Shown: piece after piece, positions 50,029 to 59,410 of the stretch | How the letters are laid out: every line of letters begins with the position of its first letter | Position numbering within the stretch: position 1 is the stretch's first letter | DNA from: an uncultured Pantoea sp. | GTDB taxonomy: Bacteria > Pseudomonadota > Gammaproteobacteria > Enterobacterales > Enterobacteriaceae | Length of the DNA: 64,000 bases | Direction: 5' to 3' | Assembly: GCA_913775175.1 (NCBI GenBank) | Contig: CAJYKU010000017.1 | Location: 1 to 64,000 of the forward strand | The notes under the pieces: generated by a model | Seen by the model: the letters and a program-made list of their open reading frames with translations, nothing else | The model's database searches: none | Told to the model about the DNA's origin: nothing | Translations under genes and position numbers: made by a program

Positions 50029-51282
50029 ATGTTAAAGCGTGATATGAACATTGCCGATTATGATGCCGATTTGTGGCAGGCTATGGAGCAGGAGAAGGTG
50101 CGTCAGGAAGAGCATATTGAACTGATTGCTTCAGAAAACTACACCAGCCCGCGCGTTATGCAGGCGCAAGGTTCACAGCTCACCAATAAATACGCTGAAG
50201 GTTATCCAGGCAAGCGCTACTATGGCGGTTGTGAATATGTTGATATTGTTGAGCAGCTGGCAATCGATCGCGCCAAAGCGCTGTTTGATGCTGACTTCGC
50301 CAACGTGCAGCCGCACTCCGGCTCACAGGCAAACTTCGCCGTGTTTACCGCGCTGCTGCAGCCAGGCGATACCATTCTGGGGATGAACCTGGCACATGGT
50401 GGTCACCTGACGCATGGTTCACCGGTCAACCTCTCCGGTAAGCTCTATAACGTTATCCCATACGGCATTGATGAAACCGGCAAGATCAATTACGACGAGC
50501 TGGCTGAGCTGGCGCAGACGCATAAGCCAAAAATGATTATCGGCGGCTTTTCAGCATATTCCGGCGTTTGCGACTGGGCAAAAATGCGCGAAATCGCTGA
50601 CAGTATCGGTGCTTATCTGTTTGTTGATATGGCACACGTGGCGGGCCTGGTGGCAGCGGATGTTTATCCTAACCCGGTTCCACATGCGCATATCGTTACC
50701 ACCACCACGCATAAAACCCTGGCGGGTCCGCGCGGCGGCCTGATCCTGGCGAAAAATGGTGATGAGGATCTGTATAAAAAGCTCAACTCTGCTGTATTCC
50801 CTGGCGGGCAGGGCGGTCCTCTGATGCATGTTATCGCGGGTAAAGCGGTAGCATTTAAAGAGGCGATGGAGCCAGAGTTTAAAACCTACCAGCAGCAGGT
50901 GGCAAAAAACGCCAAAGCGATGGTTGAGGTTCTGCTGGAGCGCGGTTACAACATCGTATCTGGCGGTACGCACAATCACCTGTTCCTGATCGACCTGGTG
51001 AGCAAAGGTTTGACCGGTAAAGAGGCTGATGCCGCACTGGGTCGTGCTAATATCACCGTTAACAAAAACAGCGTGCCAAACGATCCCAAGAGTCCGTTTG
51101 TGACCTCAGGCGTGCGCATCGGAACGCCAGCAGTGACCCGTCGCGGCTTTAAAGAGGCGGATGTTCGCGAGCTGGCTGGCTGGATTGCGGATGTGCTGGA
51201 CAACGTTAATGACGAAGCCACGATTGAGCGCACCAAACAGAAAGTGCTTGATATCTGTGCCCGTCTGCCTGTCTATGCCTGA
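50029..51282 (+). CDS. glyA: Serine hydroxymethyltransferase
   Basis: 417 aa, the E. coli length. The PLP lysine is in [18 protein letters not shown] (near 229). [40 protein letters not shown] and [20 protein letters not shown] are family hallmarks. It interconverts serine and glycine with tetrahydrofolate, supplying one-carbon units. ATG at 50029 follows the conserved leader gctgagtcaggagatgcgg. Confidence 0.98.
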   Translation: MLKRDMNIADYDADLWQAMEQEKVRQEEHIELIASENYTSPRVMQAQGSQLTNKYAEGYPGKRYYGGCEYVDIVEQLAIDRAKALFDADFANVQPHSGSQANFAVFTALLQPGDTILGMNLAHGGHLTHGSPVNLSGKLYNVIPYGIDETGKINYDELAELAQTHKPKMIIGGFSAYSGVCDWAKMREIADSIGAYLFVDMAHVAGLVAADVYPNPVPHAHIVTTTTHKTLAGPRGGLILAKNGDEDLYKKLNSAVFPGGQGGPLMHVIAGKAVAFKEAMEPEFKTYQQQVAKNAKAMVEVLLERGYNIVSGGTHNHLFLIDLVSKGLTGKEADAALGRANITVNKNSVPNDPKSPFVTSGVRIGTPAVTRRGFKEADVRELAGWIADVLDNVNDEATIERTKQKVLDICARLPVYA

Positions 51283-51301
51283 TAGCGTATAGCGGAGTGT
51301 T

Positions 51302-51329
51302 AAAAGGATGGCTACGGCCATCCTTTTTT
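51302..51329 (+). terminator. glyA terminator
   Basis: aaaaggatgg, loop ctacgg, ccatcctttt plus T: intrinsic terminator 20 bases after glyA. Confidence 0.85.
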
Positions 51330-51446
51330 ATTGCCAAAATAGTACCGCAGCCTGCGGTCAGCGTTAGCAAAAGGTTTTCTTTTAGCGGGGCATTTGTCAA
51401 AGTAGCGCCCACATCGCAATGGATGGCACTGGCCACAGGAGCAAAA

Positions 51447-52595
51447 ATGACCATCGCATCAGCCAGGTGGCTGGGACTCAGTTACTTCACCTACTTTTTT
51501 TGCTATGGCATCTATCTGCCATTCTGGAGCGTCTGGCTGCAGGGAAGTGGACTGGATGCAGAAAAAATAGGTCTGCTGCTTGGCTGCGGTATGGTGGCGC
51601 GTTTTGGCGGCAGCCTGCTTATCGCCTCACAGGTTAAAAACCCGGGTCAGCTCATTGTTGCGCTGCGGCTGCTGGCGCTGCTGACCCTGCTGTTTGCGCT
51701 GGGCTTCTGGCTGGGTGGAGAGTGGCTCTGGCTGCTGCTGGTTATGGTGGGGTTTAATCTGTTTTTCTCGCCACTGGTACCGCTAAGCGATGCGCTGGCC
51801 GCGACATGGACACGTCAGATTGGTCTGGTCTATGGCCCGGTTCGGCTCTGGGGATCGCTGGCGTTTGTTATCAGCTCGGCACTGACCGGAATACTGGTCA
51901 GTGCTTACTCTTATCAGGCGATCCTGTTGCTGCTGAGCCTTGGCGTTGTCGCCATGCTTGGCGGTATGCTGCTGACTCCACAGACACGACCGCAGGGGGA
52001 TGCGCGTCAGGGTTCCCAGGGTGGCTGGGCGGTGTGGCGCGATCTGCTACGGGAAAACAGCGTCTGGCGCTTTATGGTCTGCGTGACGCTAATGCAGGGC
52101 GCCCATGCTGCCTACTACAGCTTTAGTGCTATCTGGTGGCAGCAGGCTGGTTACTCCGCGTCGGTGGTTGGCTATCTGTGGTCTCTGGGAGTCGTCGCGG
52201 AAATTGCGATTTTTGCGCTGAGTAACCGATTATTCAGGCGCTGGAGCGCGCGCGATCTGCTGCTGCTCTCCGGCATCTGCGCACTGGTGCGCTGGACAAT
52301 GCTGGGGGCGACCACAGCATTACCGCTGCTGGTGGTGGCGCAAATCCTGCACTGCGGCAGCTTTACTGTTTGCCATCTGGCAGCAATGCGCTTTATTGCT
52401 GCGCGTAAAGGCGGGGAGGTGATCCGTCTGCAGTCGCTCTATTCGGCGCTGGCGATGGGGGGCGGAATTGCGGTAATGACTATGATCTGTGGCCTGCTCT
52501 TTGCCCATCTCCAGGGACATCTGTTCTGGGTAATGGCACTGGTCGCACTTCCGGCGCTGTTTCTGCGTCCCGGAATTCAGGAGTCCAGGAGCTGA
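51447..52595 (+). CDS. hcaT: MFS transporter HcaT (probable 3-phenylpropionate permease)
   Basis: 382 aa with about 12 membrane segments. WLGLSYFTYFFCYGIYLPFW at the N-terminus, FNLFFSPLVPLSDALAATW near 105-123 and GPVRLWGSLAFVISSALTGI near 132-151 match the HcaT/LacY-like phenyl-propionic acid porter family. I choose ATG at 51447 after CAGGAGC; the frame is open from 51297. No hca catabolic genes are in the window, so the substrate is uncertain. Its 3' end overlaps convergent csiE by 19 bases. Confidence 0.88.
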   Translation: MTIASARWLGLSYFTYFFCYGIYLPFWSVWLQGSGLDAEKIGLLLGCGMVARFGGSLLIASQVKNPGQLIVALRLLALLTLLFALGFWLGGEWLWLLLVMVGFNLFFSPLVPLSDALAATWTRQIGLVYGPVRLWGSLAFVISSALTGILVSAYSYQAILLLLSLGVVAMLGGMLLTPQTRPQGDARQGSQGGWAVWRDLLRENSVWRFMVCVTLMQGAHAAYYSFSAIWWQQAGYSASVVGYLWSLGVVAEIAIFALSNRLFRRWSARDLLLLSGICALVRWTMLGATTALPLLVVAQILHCGSFTVCHLAAMRFIAARKGGEVIRLQSLYSALAMGGGIAVMTMICGLLFAHLQGHLFWVMALVALPALFLRPGIQESRS

Positions 52596-53845
52596 AGAAT
52601 GCGCTGCTGCTGATAATCGCTTAACGGCAACTCGGCATGGATCAGCGGCGGCGAAAACAGCGGAAGTGAAATCGCATAAGGCGTGACGACCAGAGCCACA
52701 TCCCGCGGTGCGCCTTCCCGCTGAAAATGCAGCATATCCTGATACGTGATATTGATGGGCAGCAGTGTGATATCGCGCAACTGCTGCTCCAGCAGCTGCT
52801 CCAGTGCCGCATCAGCACCGGTCAGCAGCAGCACCTGTTTTTCCTGCAGCGCGCTCTCCTGCATCATCCACGCACCAAACAGCACCGCGACCAGGCTTAT
52901 CTCTTCACTGCTGAACCGGGTACCGAAATCGCTGCTGAAATGGTGCAATGCACGTTCAGTGGTGCGCATCAGACGGGGATAGAGCCGTGCAACATCCAGC
53001 GCCACACTGTTATCGATACCGATGGCAAAATGGCTGCGATCCAGTGCCTGCGCCAGGTGAGTGTAAAGCTGCAGTTTCAGCTCTTGCTGATTTTTGATAC
53101 GCGTTTTTGCCAGCTGCTCAAAACGGGCAATCAGTGCTTCAACAGCGTGCATCAGCTGCTGAGCCTGCGGTGCGCTCAGCTGGGTGGCGTCAGGCGCATG
53201 GATCAGACTGAACAGCAGCGTCCAGAAATCCGTTTCACTGGCATCTGGCATCAGATGGCAGCGTTTCTGCCAGTGGTGGATAACATCATCAGCAGCTGCG
53301 CGCTCTGCTTTTTCTGCCAGCCAGCTGCGTTGCCGATCGTTAAACAGCGCGTTCTGGCGCTGACAGAGCGCATATTTCATATAGATCAGCAGGAAAAGAC
53401 GGTCACGGGGTGAAAAATCGCGCGTCAGACGCAGGCTGCAGTGCTGGATCAGCGCCTGCAGATTGATCTCATCCCAAAGCGCTTTCTCAATTTTCAGCAC
53501 CTTAAGCCGCTGACGCAGCGCAGGGGTAAAATGCTCGCAGACAAAATCCTGCGACAGACGCAGCGCGCGTCGCAGCCAGTAGATCAGGCAAACTCGTCTG
53601 TTCAGTTCCGTACCATGAATGCGAAAGCTGCCATCCACCATCTGGTGTAGTTCCAGTTGATGAAAGCGCTGTATCTCTTCACCTACATCCGCGATATCCT
53701 GTCGGGCCACCGCAGCATCAACACCGTTGAGCTGGCACAGTTTTTCAAGCGTCAGTGCGGGAGCGGGCAGAAACAGCAGCAGTAACAGATGGCAACGTCG
53801 CTGGGAACGGCTGAAGAGCGGTGCTGTAGCAGGCACAAAACTCAT
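52577..53845 (-). CDS. csiE: Stationary-phase-inducible protein CsiE
   Basis: 422 aa. A PRD (PTS regulation domain)-like architecture: winged-helix N-terminus (RCHLLLLLFLPAPALTLEKL), then two helical repeats, with AIGIDNSVALDVARLYPRLM and SSEEISLVAVLFGAWMMQES near 290-330, and a C-terminal part ending LPLFSPPLIHAELPLSDYQQ. It resembles E. coli CsiE across its length. The gene is induced in stationary phase there; its target is unknown. Adjacent to hcaT in the same way as in E. coli. Confidence 0.92.
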   Translation of the reverse strand: MSFVPATAPLFSRSQRRCHLLLLLFLPAPALTLEKLCQLNGVDAAVARQDIADVGEEIQRFHQLELHQMVDGSFRIHGTELNRRVCLIYWLRRALRLSQDFVCEHFTPALRQRLKVLKIEKALWDEINLQALIQHCSLRLTRDFSPRDRLFLLIYMKYALCQRQNALFNDRQRSWLAEKAERAAADDVIHHWQKRCHLMPDASETDFWTLLFSLIHAPDATQLSAPQAQQLMHAVEALIARFEQLAKTRIKNQQELKLQLYTHLAQALDRSHFAIGIDNSVALDVARLYPRLMRTTERALHHFSSDFGTRFSSEEISLVAVLFGAWMMQESALQEKQVLLLTGADAALEQLLEQQLRDITLLPINITYQDMLHFQREGAPRDVALVVTPYAISLPLFSPPLIHAELPLSDYQQQRILQLLDS

Positions 53846-53999
53846 TTATCAGGTTATCCGCAGCTTATTTTTGCTAAGAATAGCCAATGATGTGCTGAAA
53901 ACGCTCTTAAGGTGACAACTTTTATTCAGAGCTTCGGAACGGGTCACAATTTTTCCTGCCCGGACTACCTTCATCCTGATAATTGTTACATTATAACAT

Positions 54000-54626
54000 A
54001 TGAAAAATACGCTTCTCTCCTTTATGCTGCTGTTTCCGATCGCGGCTTTTTGCCATCCGCACAGCTTTATTGCGATGAAAACTGAACTTATCGGCAAAGA
54101 TAATCAGCTGACAGCGATGAAAGCAGTCTGGACAATGGATGAGATCACCTCTGCCGATCTGCTCTATGATGCCGGCAACGCCAGACCTGACGACGTAGTC
54201 TGGAAGAAGCTGGCGGCGCAGGTTATGGCAAATGTTCTGGGACAGCACTACTTTACCGAGCTATGGCAGGGAAAAAAGCGGGTGAAATTTCTCAATCTGC
54301 CGCAGACATACTCTCTGTCACGCAAGGGCAATAAAGCGGTACTAACGTTTCTCGTGCCGTTGGGAGAGCCCCAGCCATTAAGCGGAAAACGCTATCGCCT
54401 GTTAACCTTTGATCCCAGTTATTTTGTTGATATGCATTATGACAATCTACAGGATGTCACTATGGATGCCACGGTAGCAGCACAGTGCCAGCTACAGTTA
54501 ACTACGCCAAAGCCCGATGTGTCACTGCAGCAGTATGCCCTGTCACTGGATAAAGCTGATGCGCCAGCGGAAGACAGGGATCTTGGCCGCCAGTTTGCCC
54601 AGCAGGCAGAGCTGATATGTCACTAA
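54000..54626 (+). CDS. DUF1007 family periplasmic protein
   Basis: 208 aa with a Sec signal peptide (LLSFMLLFPIAAFC) cleaved before HPHSFI, the usual mature start of DUF1007 proteins, whose His residues suggest metal binding. The body has MDEITSADLLYDAGNARPDD and LLTFDPSYFVDMHYDNLQDV. It overlaps the next gene, a NicO-type transporter, by 10 bases. Such pairs are linked with nickel, cobalt or zinc handling (ZevAB-like). It presumably hands over or senses metal in the periplasm. Confidence 0.88.
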   Translation: MKNTLLSFMLLFPIAAFCHPHSFIAMKTELIGKDNQLTAMKAVWTMDEITSADLLYDAGNARPDDVVWKKLAAQVMANVLGQHYFTELWQGKKRVKFLNLPQTYSLSRKGNKAVLTFLVPLGEPQPLSGKRYRLLTFDPSYFVDMHYDNLQDVTMDATVAAQCQLQLTTPKPDVSLQQYALSLDKADAPAEDRDLGRQFAQQAELICH

Positions 54627-55597
54627 GCGTGCGCTCTGTACCGGTTCGTCATCGCTGGTCGCTGCTGTACATCATACTGGCGCTGAGCGCGGCAGGATTG
54701 CTTATCGTGTTCTGCTGGCCGCAGATCCTGCTGCAAAGCGTGCTATGGCAGAAAACGCTGCATCGGGAGATGACAGCGTTGCTGCAGCAGGTAGCGACTC
54801 AGCCGCACCGGGCGGGCATATCACTTCTGCTCTTTAGCCTGGCGTATGGTGTACTTCATGCACTGGGGCCCGGACATGGCAAAGTTGTGATTTCAGCCTT
54901 TCTTGCCACACATCCAGCGCAGATGCGTACCAGCCTGCGGCTTACGTTACTGGCTGCATTGCTACAGGGCGGCGTAGCAATTGGTCTGGTGACGCTAATG
55001 CTGGTTGTGCTGCAGGCCTCTGCGCGTCAGTTGCATCTGGGCAGCTACTGGCTGGAAAAGGGAAGTTATTTGCTGGTAATAGCGCTGGGTCTCTGGCTCG
55101 GCGCCCGTGCGGTGCGTGCTCTCTGGCGCACTCTGCACCCGACTCACTGGCGCTTTCAGCCCCTCACGCCCGATCATCAGCACAATGCGTACTGCGGCTG
55201 TGGAGATCGCCATGTCCCTGACGGGCAACAACTGACCCGGATGGTAAGCGTTAAAACGCAAATGCTGGTTGTGCTCTCAATGGGATTACGTCCCTGCTCG
55301 GGCGCGATTATGATGCTGCTGTTTGCCAAAGTAATGAATGTCTATCTGTGGGGAGTGGCAGCTGCACTGGTAATGGCGGCGGGAACCGGACTGACAGTCT
55401 CCGCTCTGGGGATTATGGTGGTGCGCTCGCGTCTGCTGGCCGAATCGCTGGCCCGATCCAGCGTGCGTCGCAGTGCGCGACTGGCAGTGCTGTTTCCGCT
55501 GCTGATGCTGCTGGGGGCGCTGCTGCTTACCGTGGCTGGTATAGCGCTATGGCAAAGTGCTTCTCCGGCAGCCAGTGGCGGCCTGCGTCCGTTTTAA
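54617..55597 (+). CDS. NicO-family nickel/cobalt (or zinc) transporter
   Basis: 326 aa, six to eight membrane segments. The metal-binding motif HALGPGHGKVVISAFLATHP lies near residues 75-94 and a second signature LSMGLRPCSGAIMMLLFAKV near 220. A cytoplasmic loop is rich in His and Cys (HQHNAYCGCGDRHV). NicO/RcnA/ZevB-like transporters move Ni, Co or Zn. The start overlaps the DUF1007 gene by 10 bases. The last 101 bases of the gene form the first copy of a 113-bp tandem triplication, so the true ancestral C-terminus may be that of the third copy. Confidence 0.88.
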   Translation: MSLSVRSVPVRHRWSLLYIILALSAAGLLIVFCWPQILLQSVLWQKTLHREMTALLQQVATQPHRAGISLLLFSLAYGVLHALGPGHGKVVISAFLATHPAQMRTSLRLTLLAALLQGGVAIGLVTLMLVVLQASARQLHLGSYWLEKGSYLLVIALGLWLGARAVRALWRTLHPTHWRFQPLTPDHQHNAYCGCGDRHVPDGQQLTRMVSVKTQMLVVLSMGLRPCSGAIMMLLFAKVMNVYLWGVAAALVMAAGTGLTVSALGIMVVRSRLLAESLARSSVRRSARLAVLFPLLMLLGALLLTVAGIALWQSASPAASGGLRPF

Positions 55598-55822
55598 GCG
55601 TGTTGTATTCGCTGCTGACGCTGCCGGGTGCGCTGCTGCTTACCGTGGCTGGTATAGCGCAATGGCAAAGTGCTTCTCCGGCGGCCAGTAGCGGCCTGCG
55701 TCCGTTTTAAGCGTGTTGTCTTCGCTGCTGACGCTGCCGGGTGCACTGCTGCTTACCGTGGCTGGTATAGCGCTATGGCAAAGTGCTTCTCCGGCAGCCA
55801 GTGGCGGATTGCGCCTGTTTTA
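55497..55822 (+). repeat. Tandem triplication of a 113-bp gene-end unit
   Basis: Copies lie at 55497-55609, 55610-55722 and 55723-55822 (the last is about 100 bases). All hold the shared core cttaccgtggctggtatagc and end gttttaa, the stop of the transporter gene. Copies 1 and 2 end cgtccgttttaa; copy 3 ends cgcctgttttaa. Copies 2 and 3 are untranslated echoes after the stop. The period of 113 is not a multiple of three. Confidence 0.95.
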
Positions 55823-56009
55823 ATATCGTCAGTAATCATTAATCAGGTCAATCGTTGCGCATGAACAGGTATTTTCTCTGCCAGTTAAAAATATCCTGCT
55901 ACAGGTTACTGGTGAAATTGGCATTCTCTGTCTACGCTAAATGACATCAGCTGAGAATGGATTTTTTAATTAACTTTTATCTGTCGTCGTCTTTTGCGAG
56001 GAGTAAACT

Positions 56010-57023
56010 ATGCCTGAAATCCGGACGCACAATGGCATTACGGAAACCGTAACTGATACATATACGGGATTACCGTTAAAACGTATTTCCTGGAGCGCAA
56101 TTTTTGCTGGTGTAATTACCGCGCTGATTGTCCATATATTACTGGCCGTATTAGGCACAGCAATTGGCGCCACTACAATTGATCCGCAGCAGGAGCAAAA
56201 TCCTCTACAACATCTTGGTACTGGTGCGCTGATATGGACCGGCGCCAGCATGCTGATTGCAATCGCAGTGGGGAGTTATGTAGCGGGGCGCATGGCGCAG
56301 CGTGAAGGTGCAATGCATGGCCTGCTGATGTTTGGTGTCAGCACGCTTATTACTCTCTGGCTGGCGTTTTCACTGGCAAGCGGTATTATTGGCGGTGCCT
56401 TTAATATCCTGGGTTCTGGTGTTAACGCGCTGGGTAATGGTATTTCTTCTGTCGCTCCGTCGCTGGCAAATATGGCAAAAGAGAAGTTACAGGAAAATAA
56501 CATTAACCTTGATGATTTGCAGAATGAACTGGAGACCACGCTGCGTCAGACTGGCAAGCCAGAATTGCAGCCAGAGAATCTGAAACAGGATGCAAATAAC
56601 GAGGCAAATAATGCCGAAAATCAGGCGAAAAACGCTGCACAGAATCCGCAGAATGCAGATACCGATCTGAGCAACTGGTTTAAAGGTGTGTTAAGCCGTC
56701 ACGCTGATACACTGCAGGCTGCCGATCGCGACGCACTGAAAAACATCATCAAAGCGCGCACCGGTAAGAGCGACCAGGAAGCTGAGCAGATTGTGAATCA
56801 GGCGGAGCAGAGCTATCAGCAGGCGATGCAGAAGTATCAGCAGCTGAAGCAGGAAGCAGAGCAGAAAGCGCGTGAAGCGGCTGAACAGGCTGCTGCTGCC
56901 ACGGCAAAAGCGAGCTGGTTCACCTTTATCATGCTGATTATTGAAGCTGTACTGGCAGCGGTTATGGGTGGCGTCGGTCGTCGCACTCAGCCCCGCCAGG
57001 TGTTAACGCACGAACGTCGTTAA
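56010..57023 (+). CDS. Membrane protein with coiled-coil loop, function unknown
   Basis: 337 aa. Three membrane helices at the N-terminus (about 28-50, 68-88, 97-125: ISWSAIFAGVITALIVHILL, then ASMLIAIAVGSYVAGRMA and ITLWLAFSLASGIIGGAFNI). A Gln/Asn/Ala-rich charged region follows from about 150 to 300 (ENLKQDANNEANNAENQAKN, then YQQLKQEAEQKAREAAEQAA), predicted coiled coil. One membrane helix lies near the end (FTFIMLIIEAVLAAVMGGVG). I recall similar unnamed YrzE-like membrane proteins in Proteobacteria. Stand-alone gene with its own terminator and a ribosome site (gagga). Confidence 0.85.
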   Translation: MPEIRTHNGITETVTDTYTGLPLKRISWSAIFAGVITALIVHILLAVLGTAIGATTIDPQQEQNPLQHLGTGALIWTGASMLIAIAVGSYVAGRMAQREGAMHGLLMFGVSTLITLWLAFSLASGIIGGAFNILGSGVNALGNGISSVAPSLANMAKEKLQENNINLDDLQNELETTLRQTGKPELQPENLKQDANNEANNAENQAKNAAQNPQNADTDLSNWFKGVLSRHADTLQAADRDALKNIIKARTGKSDQEAEQIVNQAEQSYQQAMQKYQQLKQEAEQKAREAAEQAAAATAKASWFTFIMLIIEAVLAAVMGGVGRRTQPRQVLTHERR

Positions 57024-57033
57024 CTGGTACGAT

Positions 57034-57064
57034 AAAAAAGGCGGCCTGCGGGCCGCCTTTTTTT
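57034..57064. terminator. Bidirectional terminator before suhB
   Basis: aaaaaa ggcggcc tgcg ggccgcc ttttttt, between convergent genes. Confidence 0.9.
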
Positions 57065-57068
57065 GTGC

Positions 57069-57872
57069 TTAGCGCTTCAGCGCTTCACTCAGTTCATCAC
57101 GCATGGTGGAAAGCATCGCTTTCACTACGCGCGGATTACCTGCCACAATGTTACCGGAGTGCAGATAGCCATGGTTGCCGGTAAAGTCAGTGACCAGACC
57201 GCCAGCTTCACGCACCAGCAGTTCACCCGCAGCAAAATCCCACGGTTTCAGACCAATTTCAAAGTAGCCATCAACGCGGCCTGATGCCACATAAGCGAGA
57301 TCGAGTGCAGCAGAACCACTACGACGGAAATCGGCGCACTGAGTAAACAGTTTGCCAACAATATTGATATAAGGAGTGGCGTGCTGTTTCACTTTAAACG
57401 GGAAGCCGGTGGCCAGAATAGTACCGTCGAGATCGCGTGAAGTGCTGCCGCGCAGACGATAGCCATTCAGCTGTGCGCCCTGACCACGTACGGCGGTAAA
57501 AAGCTCATTACGCATTGGATCGTAGACAACAGCAACTTCGGTACGGCCTTTAATGCGCACGGCAATAGAGACGGAGAAGTGTGGCAGGCGTTTAATAAAG
57601 TTGGTGGTGCCATCCAGCGGATCGATTACCCATTGAATATCCTGATCCTCTCCGGCCAGCTCACCGCTCTCTTCTGAGATGATGGTGTGTTGCGGATAAG
57701 ATTTACGAATGACTTCGATAATCAGGCGTTCTGCGTCACGGTCAACATTGGTAACGAAGTCGTTGCTGCCTTTCTGGCTGGCTTCGACAGCGTCCGGGGT
57801 TTCGTAATTTTTGGCAATTAAATTTCCGGCCTTGCGCGCTGCGCGCACGGCGATGTTGAGCATCGGATGCAT
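57069..57872 (-). CDS. suhB: Inositol-1-monophosphatase SuhB
   Basis: 267 aa, the E. coli length. Metal-binding motifs are [18 protein letters not shown] near 64, [19 protein letters not shown] near 84-102 and [17 protein letters not shown] near 212. SuhB hydrolyses inositol phosphate but mainly acts as a NusA/NusG partner in rRNA antitermination complexes. ATG at 57872 ([16 protein letters not shown]) is the family start. Divergent from trmJ. Confidence 0.97.
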   Translation of the reverse strand: MHPMLNIAVRAARKAGNLIAKNYETPDAVEASQKGSNDFVTNVDRDAERLIIEVIRKSYPQHTIISEESGELAGEDQDIQWVIDPLDGTTNFIKRLPHFSVSIAVRIKGRTEVAVVYDPMRNELFTAVRGQGAQLNGYRLRGSTSRDLDGTILATGFPFKVKQHATPYINIVGKLFTQCADFRRSGSAALDLAYVASGRVDGYFEIGLKPWDFAAGELLVREAGGLVTDFTGNHGYLHSGNIVAGNPRVVKAMLSTMRDELSEALKR

Positions 57873-57993
57873 CGGTATCTCTCGCTGGATGTTAAAGAAC
57901 AGGGAAAACGGCGCGGAGTATAGCAGCGTGTTCAGCAAATGTCCTGCTTTTATGTTAGGATGCGCACCATCATTTTCTCATCTGCCCATAATT

Positions 57994-58737
57994 ATGCTGC
58001 AAAATATCCGAATCGTACTGGTTGAAACCTCGCACACCGGCAACATGGGTTCTGTTGCCCGCGCTATGAAAACCATGGGGTTGAGTAACCTCTATCTGGT
58101 TAATCCGCTGGTTAAGCCTGACTCACAGGCGATCTCACTCGCAGCAGGTGCCAGCGACGTGATTGGCAACGCCTGTATTGTTGATACGCTTGATGAAGCG
58201 ATCGCGGGTTGCAGTCTGGTCGTCGGCACCAGCGCCCGTTCACGCTCGCTGCCCTGGCCAATGCTCGACTCACGCGAATGCGGTATTAAAAGCGTGGAGG
58301 AGGGACAGCAGGCACCCGTCGCGCTGGTATTTGGCCGCGAACGTGTCGGACTGACGAATGAAGAGTTGCAGAAGTGCCACTATCATGTCGCTATTCAGGC
58401 TAACCCGGAGTACAGCTCGCTGAATCTGGCGATGGCCGTACAGATTATTGCCTATGAAGTGCGTATGGCGTGGCTCGATGCGCAAAACAGCGCGGCACCG
58501 CAGCCGGAATATGCTGAGTCACCTTATCCACTGGTGGACGATCTCGAGCGCTTCTATCAGCATATTGAAAATATGATGCTGGAGAGCGGTTTTATCCGCA
58601 CCGGTACGCCGAGTCAGGTGATGAGCAAGCTGCGCCGTCTCTATACCCGTGCTCGCCCGGAACGCGATGAACTCAATATTTTGCGCGGTATGCTCTCATC
58701 GTTTGAAAAGCCACGCGGCGACCGCGGCAATAGTTGA
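57994..58737 (+). CDS. trmJ: tRNA (cytidine/uridine-32-2'-O)-methyltransferase TrmJ
   Basis: 247 aa SPOUT methyltransferase. [20 protein letters not shown] at the start, [15 protein letters not shown] near 112-126 and the knot motif [20 protein letters not shown] near 133-152 are seen, with a helical C-terminal dimerisation part. It methylates position 32 of tRNAs. ATG at 57994 fits; the frame is open through suhB antisense. Its last two codons and stop (aatagttga) form the first of three iscR-promoter repeats. Confidence 0.96.
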   Translation: MLQNIRIVLVETSHTGNMGSVARAMKTMGLSNLYLVNPLVKPDSQAISLAAGASDVIGNACIVDTLDEAIAGCSLVVGTSARSRSLPWPMLDSRECGIKSVEEGQQAPVALVFGRERVGLTNEELQKCHYHVAIQANPEYSSLNLAMAVQIIAYEVRMAWLDAQNSAAPQPEYAESPYPLVDDLERFYQHIENMMLESGFIRTGTPSQVMSKLRRLYTRARPERDELNILRGMLSSFEKPRGDRGNS

Positions 58738-58806
58738 GTAAAATACCAGGTTAAATAGTTGAGTAAAATGGTAGGTTAAATAGTTGACCAAAATACTCGG
58801 GAATGT
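58729..58806 (+). promoter_or_regulatory. Three tandem IscR-type boxes before iscR
   Basis: The unit aatagttga(g/c)(t/c)aaaat recurs with a 25-bp period at 58729, 58754 and 58779. The third copy continues actcgggaatgtcag, the same sequence as the E. coli iscR promoter region where apo/holo IscR binds type 1 sites. The first repeat includes the trmJ stop. Role as IscR sites is inferred from E. coli. Confidence 0.7.
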
Positions 58807-58877
58807 CAGACTGCGCTCACTGACATTTTACAGATAACCCGCCTGCGTCAAGGCGGACGCTGACGAGGTTTTACGCT

Positions 58878-59375
58878 ATGAGACTGACATCCAAAGGACG
58901 TTATGCCGTTACCGCTATGCTGGACGTTGCCCTGCACTCGCATGAGGGACCGGTACCGCTGGCAGATATTTCAGAGCGTCAGGGCATTTCGCTCTCCTAT
59001 CTGGAGCAGTTATTCTCGCGTCTGCGTAAGCATGGTCTGGTTGCCAGCGTGCGCGGCCCGGGCGGAGGTTATCTGCTGGGTAAAGCGGCTGAGGCGATTG
59101 CGGTTGGTGCAGTGATTACTGCTGTTGATGAGTCAGTTGATGCGACCAAATGCCAGGGCAAAGAAGGATGCCAGGGCGGTGAACGCTGCCTGACTCACGT
59201 ATTATGGCGCGATCTCAGCGAACGTATCAGCGACTTCCTGAACAATATCACGCTGGCTGAGCTGGTAAATAATCAGGAGATCCTTGATGTTGCCGATCGC
59301 CAGAACAGCGCGGATAACCGCCGTTTTCAGCAGCATCGTGTGCAGGAAACCATTAACGTTAATCTGCGTGCCTGA
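58878..59375 (+). CDS. iscR: Rrf2-family Fe-S regulator IscR
   Basis: 165 aa. The winged helix ([20 protein letters not shown], then [20 protein letters not shown]) is near identical to E. coli. All [2Fe-2S] ligands are kept: Cys92, Cys98, Cys104 and His107 ([17 protein letters not shown]). Only the tail after 140 differs. IscR represses isc when loaded and activates suf when apo. Here it controls an operon without the scaffold genes, so the homeostatic loop must work through another cluster source. Confidence 0.97.
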   Translation: MRLTSKGRYAVTAMLDVALHSHEGPVPLADISERQGISLSYLEQLFSRLRKHGLVASVRGPGGGYLLGKAAEAIAVGAVITAVDESVDATKCQGKEGCQGGERCLTHVLWRDLSERISDFLNNITLAELVNNQEILDVADRQNSADNRRFQQHRVQETINVNLRA

Positions 59376-59410
59376 TTGTCACTTTTCCTGTTTATTTAAC
59401 TGATATTCTT

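Noticed and set aside
51297..51446. 50-codon N-terminal extension of HcaT
   Set aside because: It reads through the glyA terminator and begins with TTG; ATG 51447 has a good ribosome site and begins at the first membrane helix.
55497..55822. Regular repeats considered as a CRISPR array
   Set aside because: Units are contiguous 113-bp copies with no unique spacers; they are gene-end duplications.
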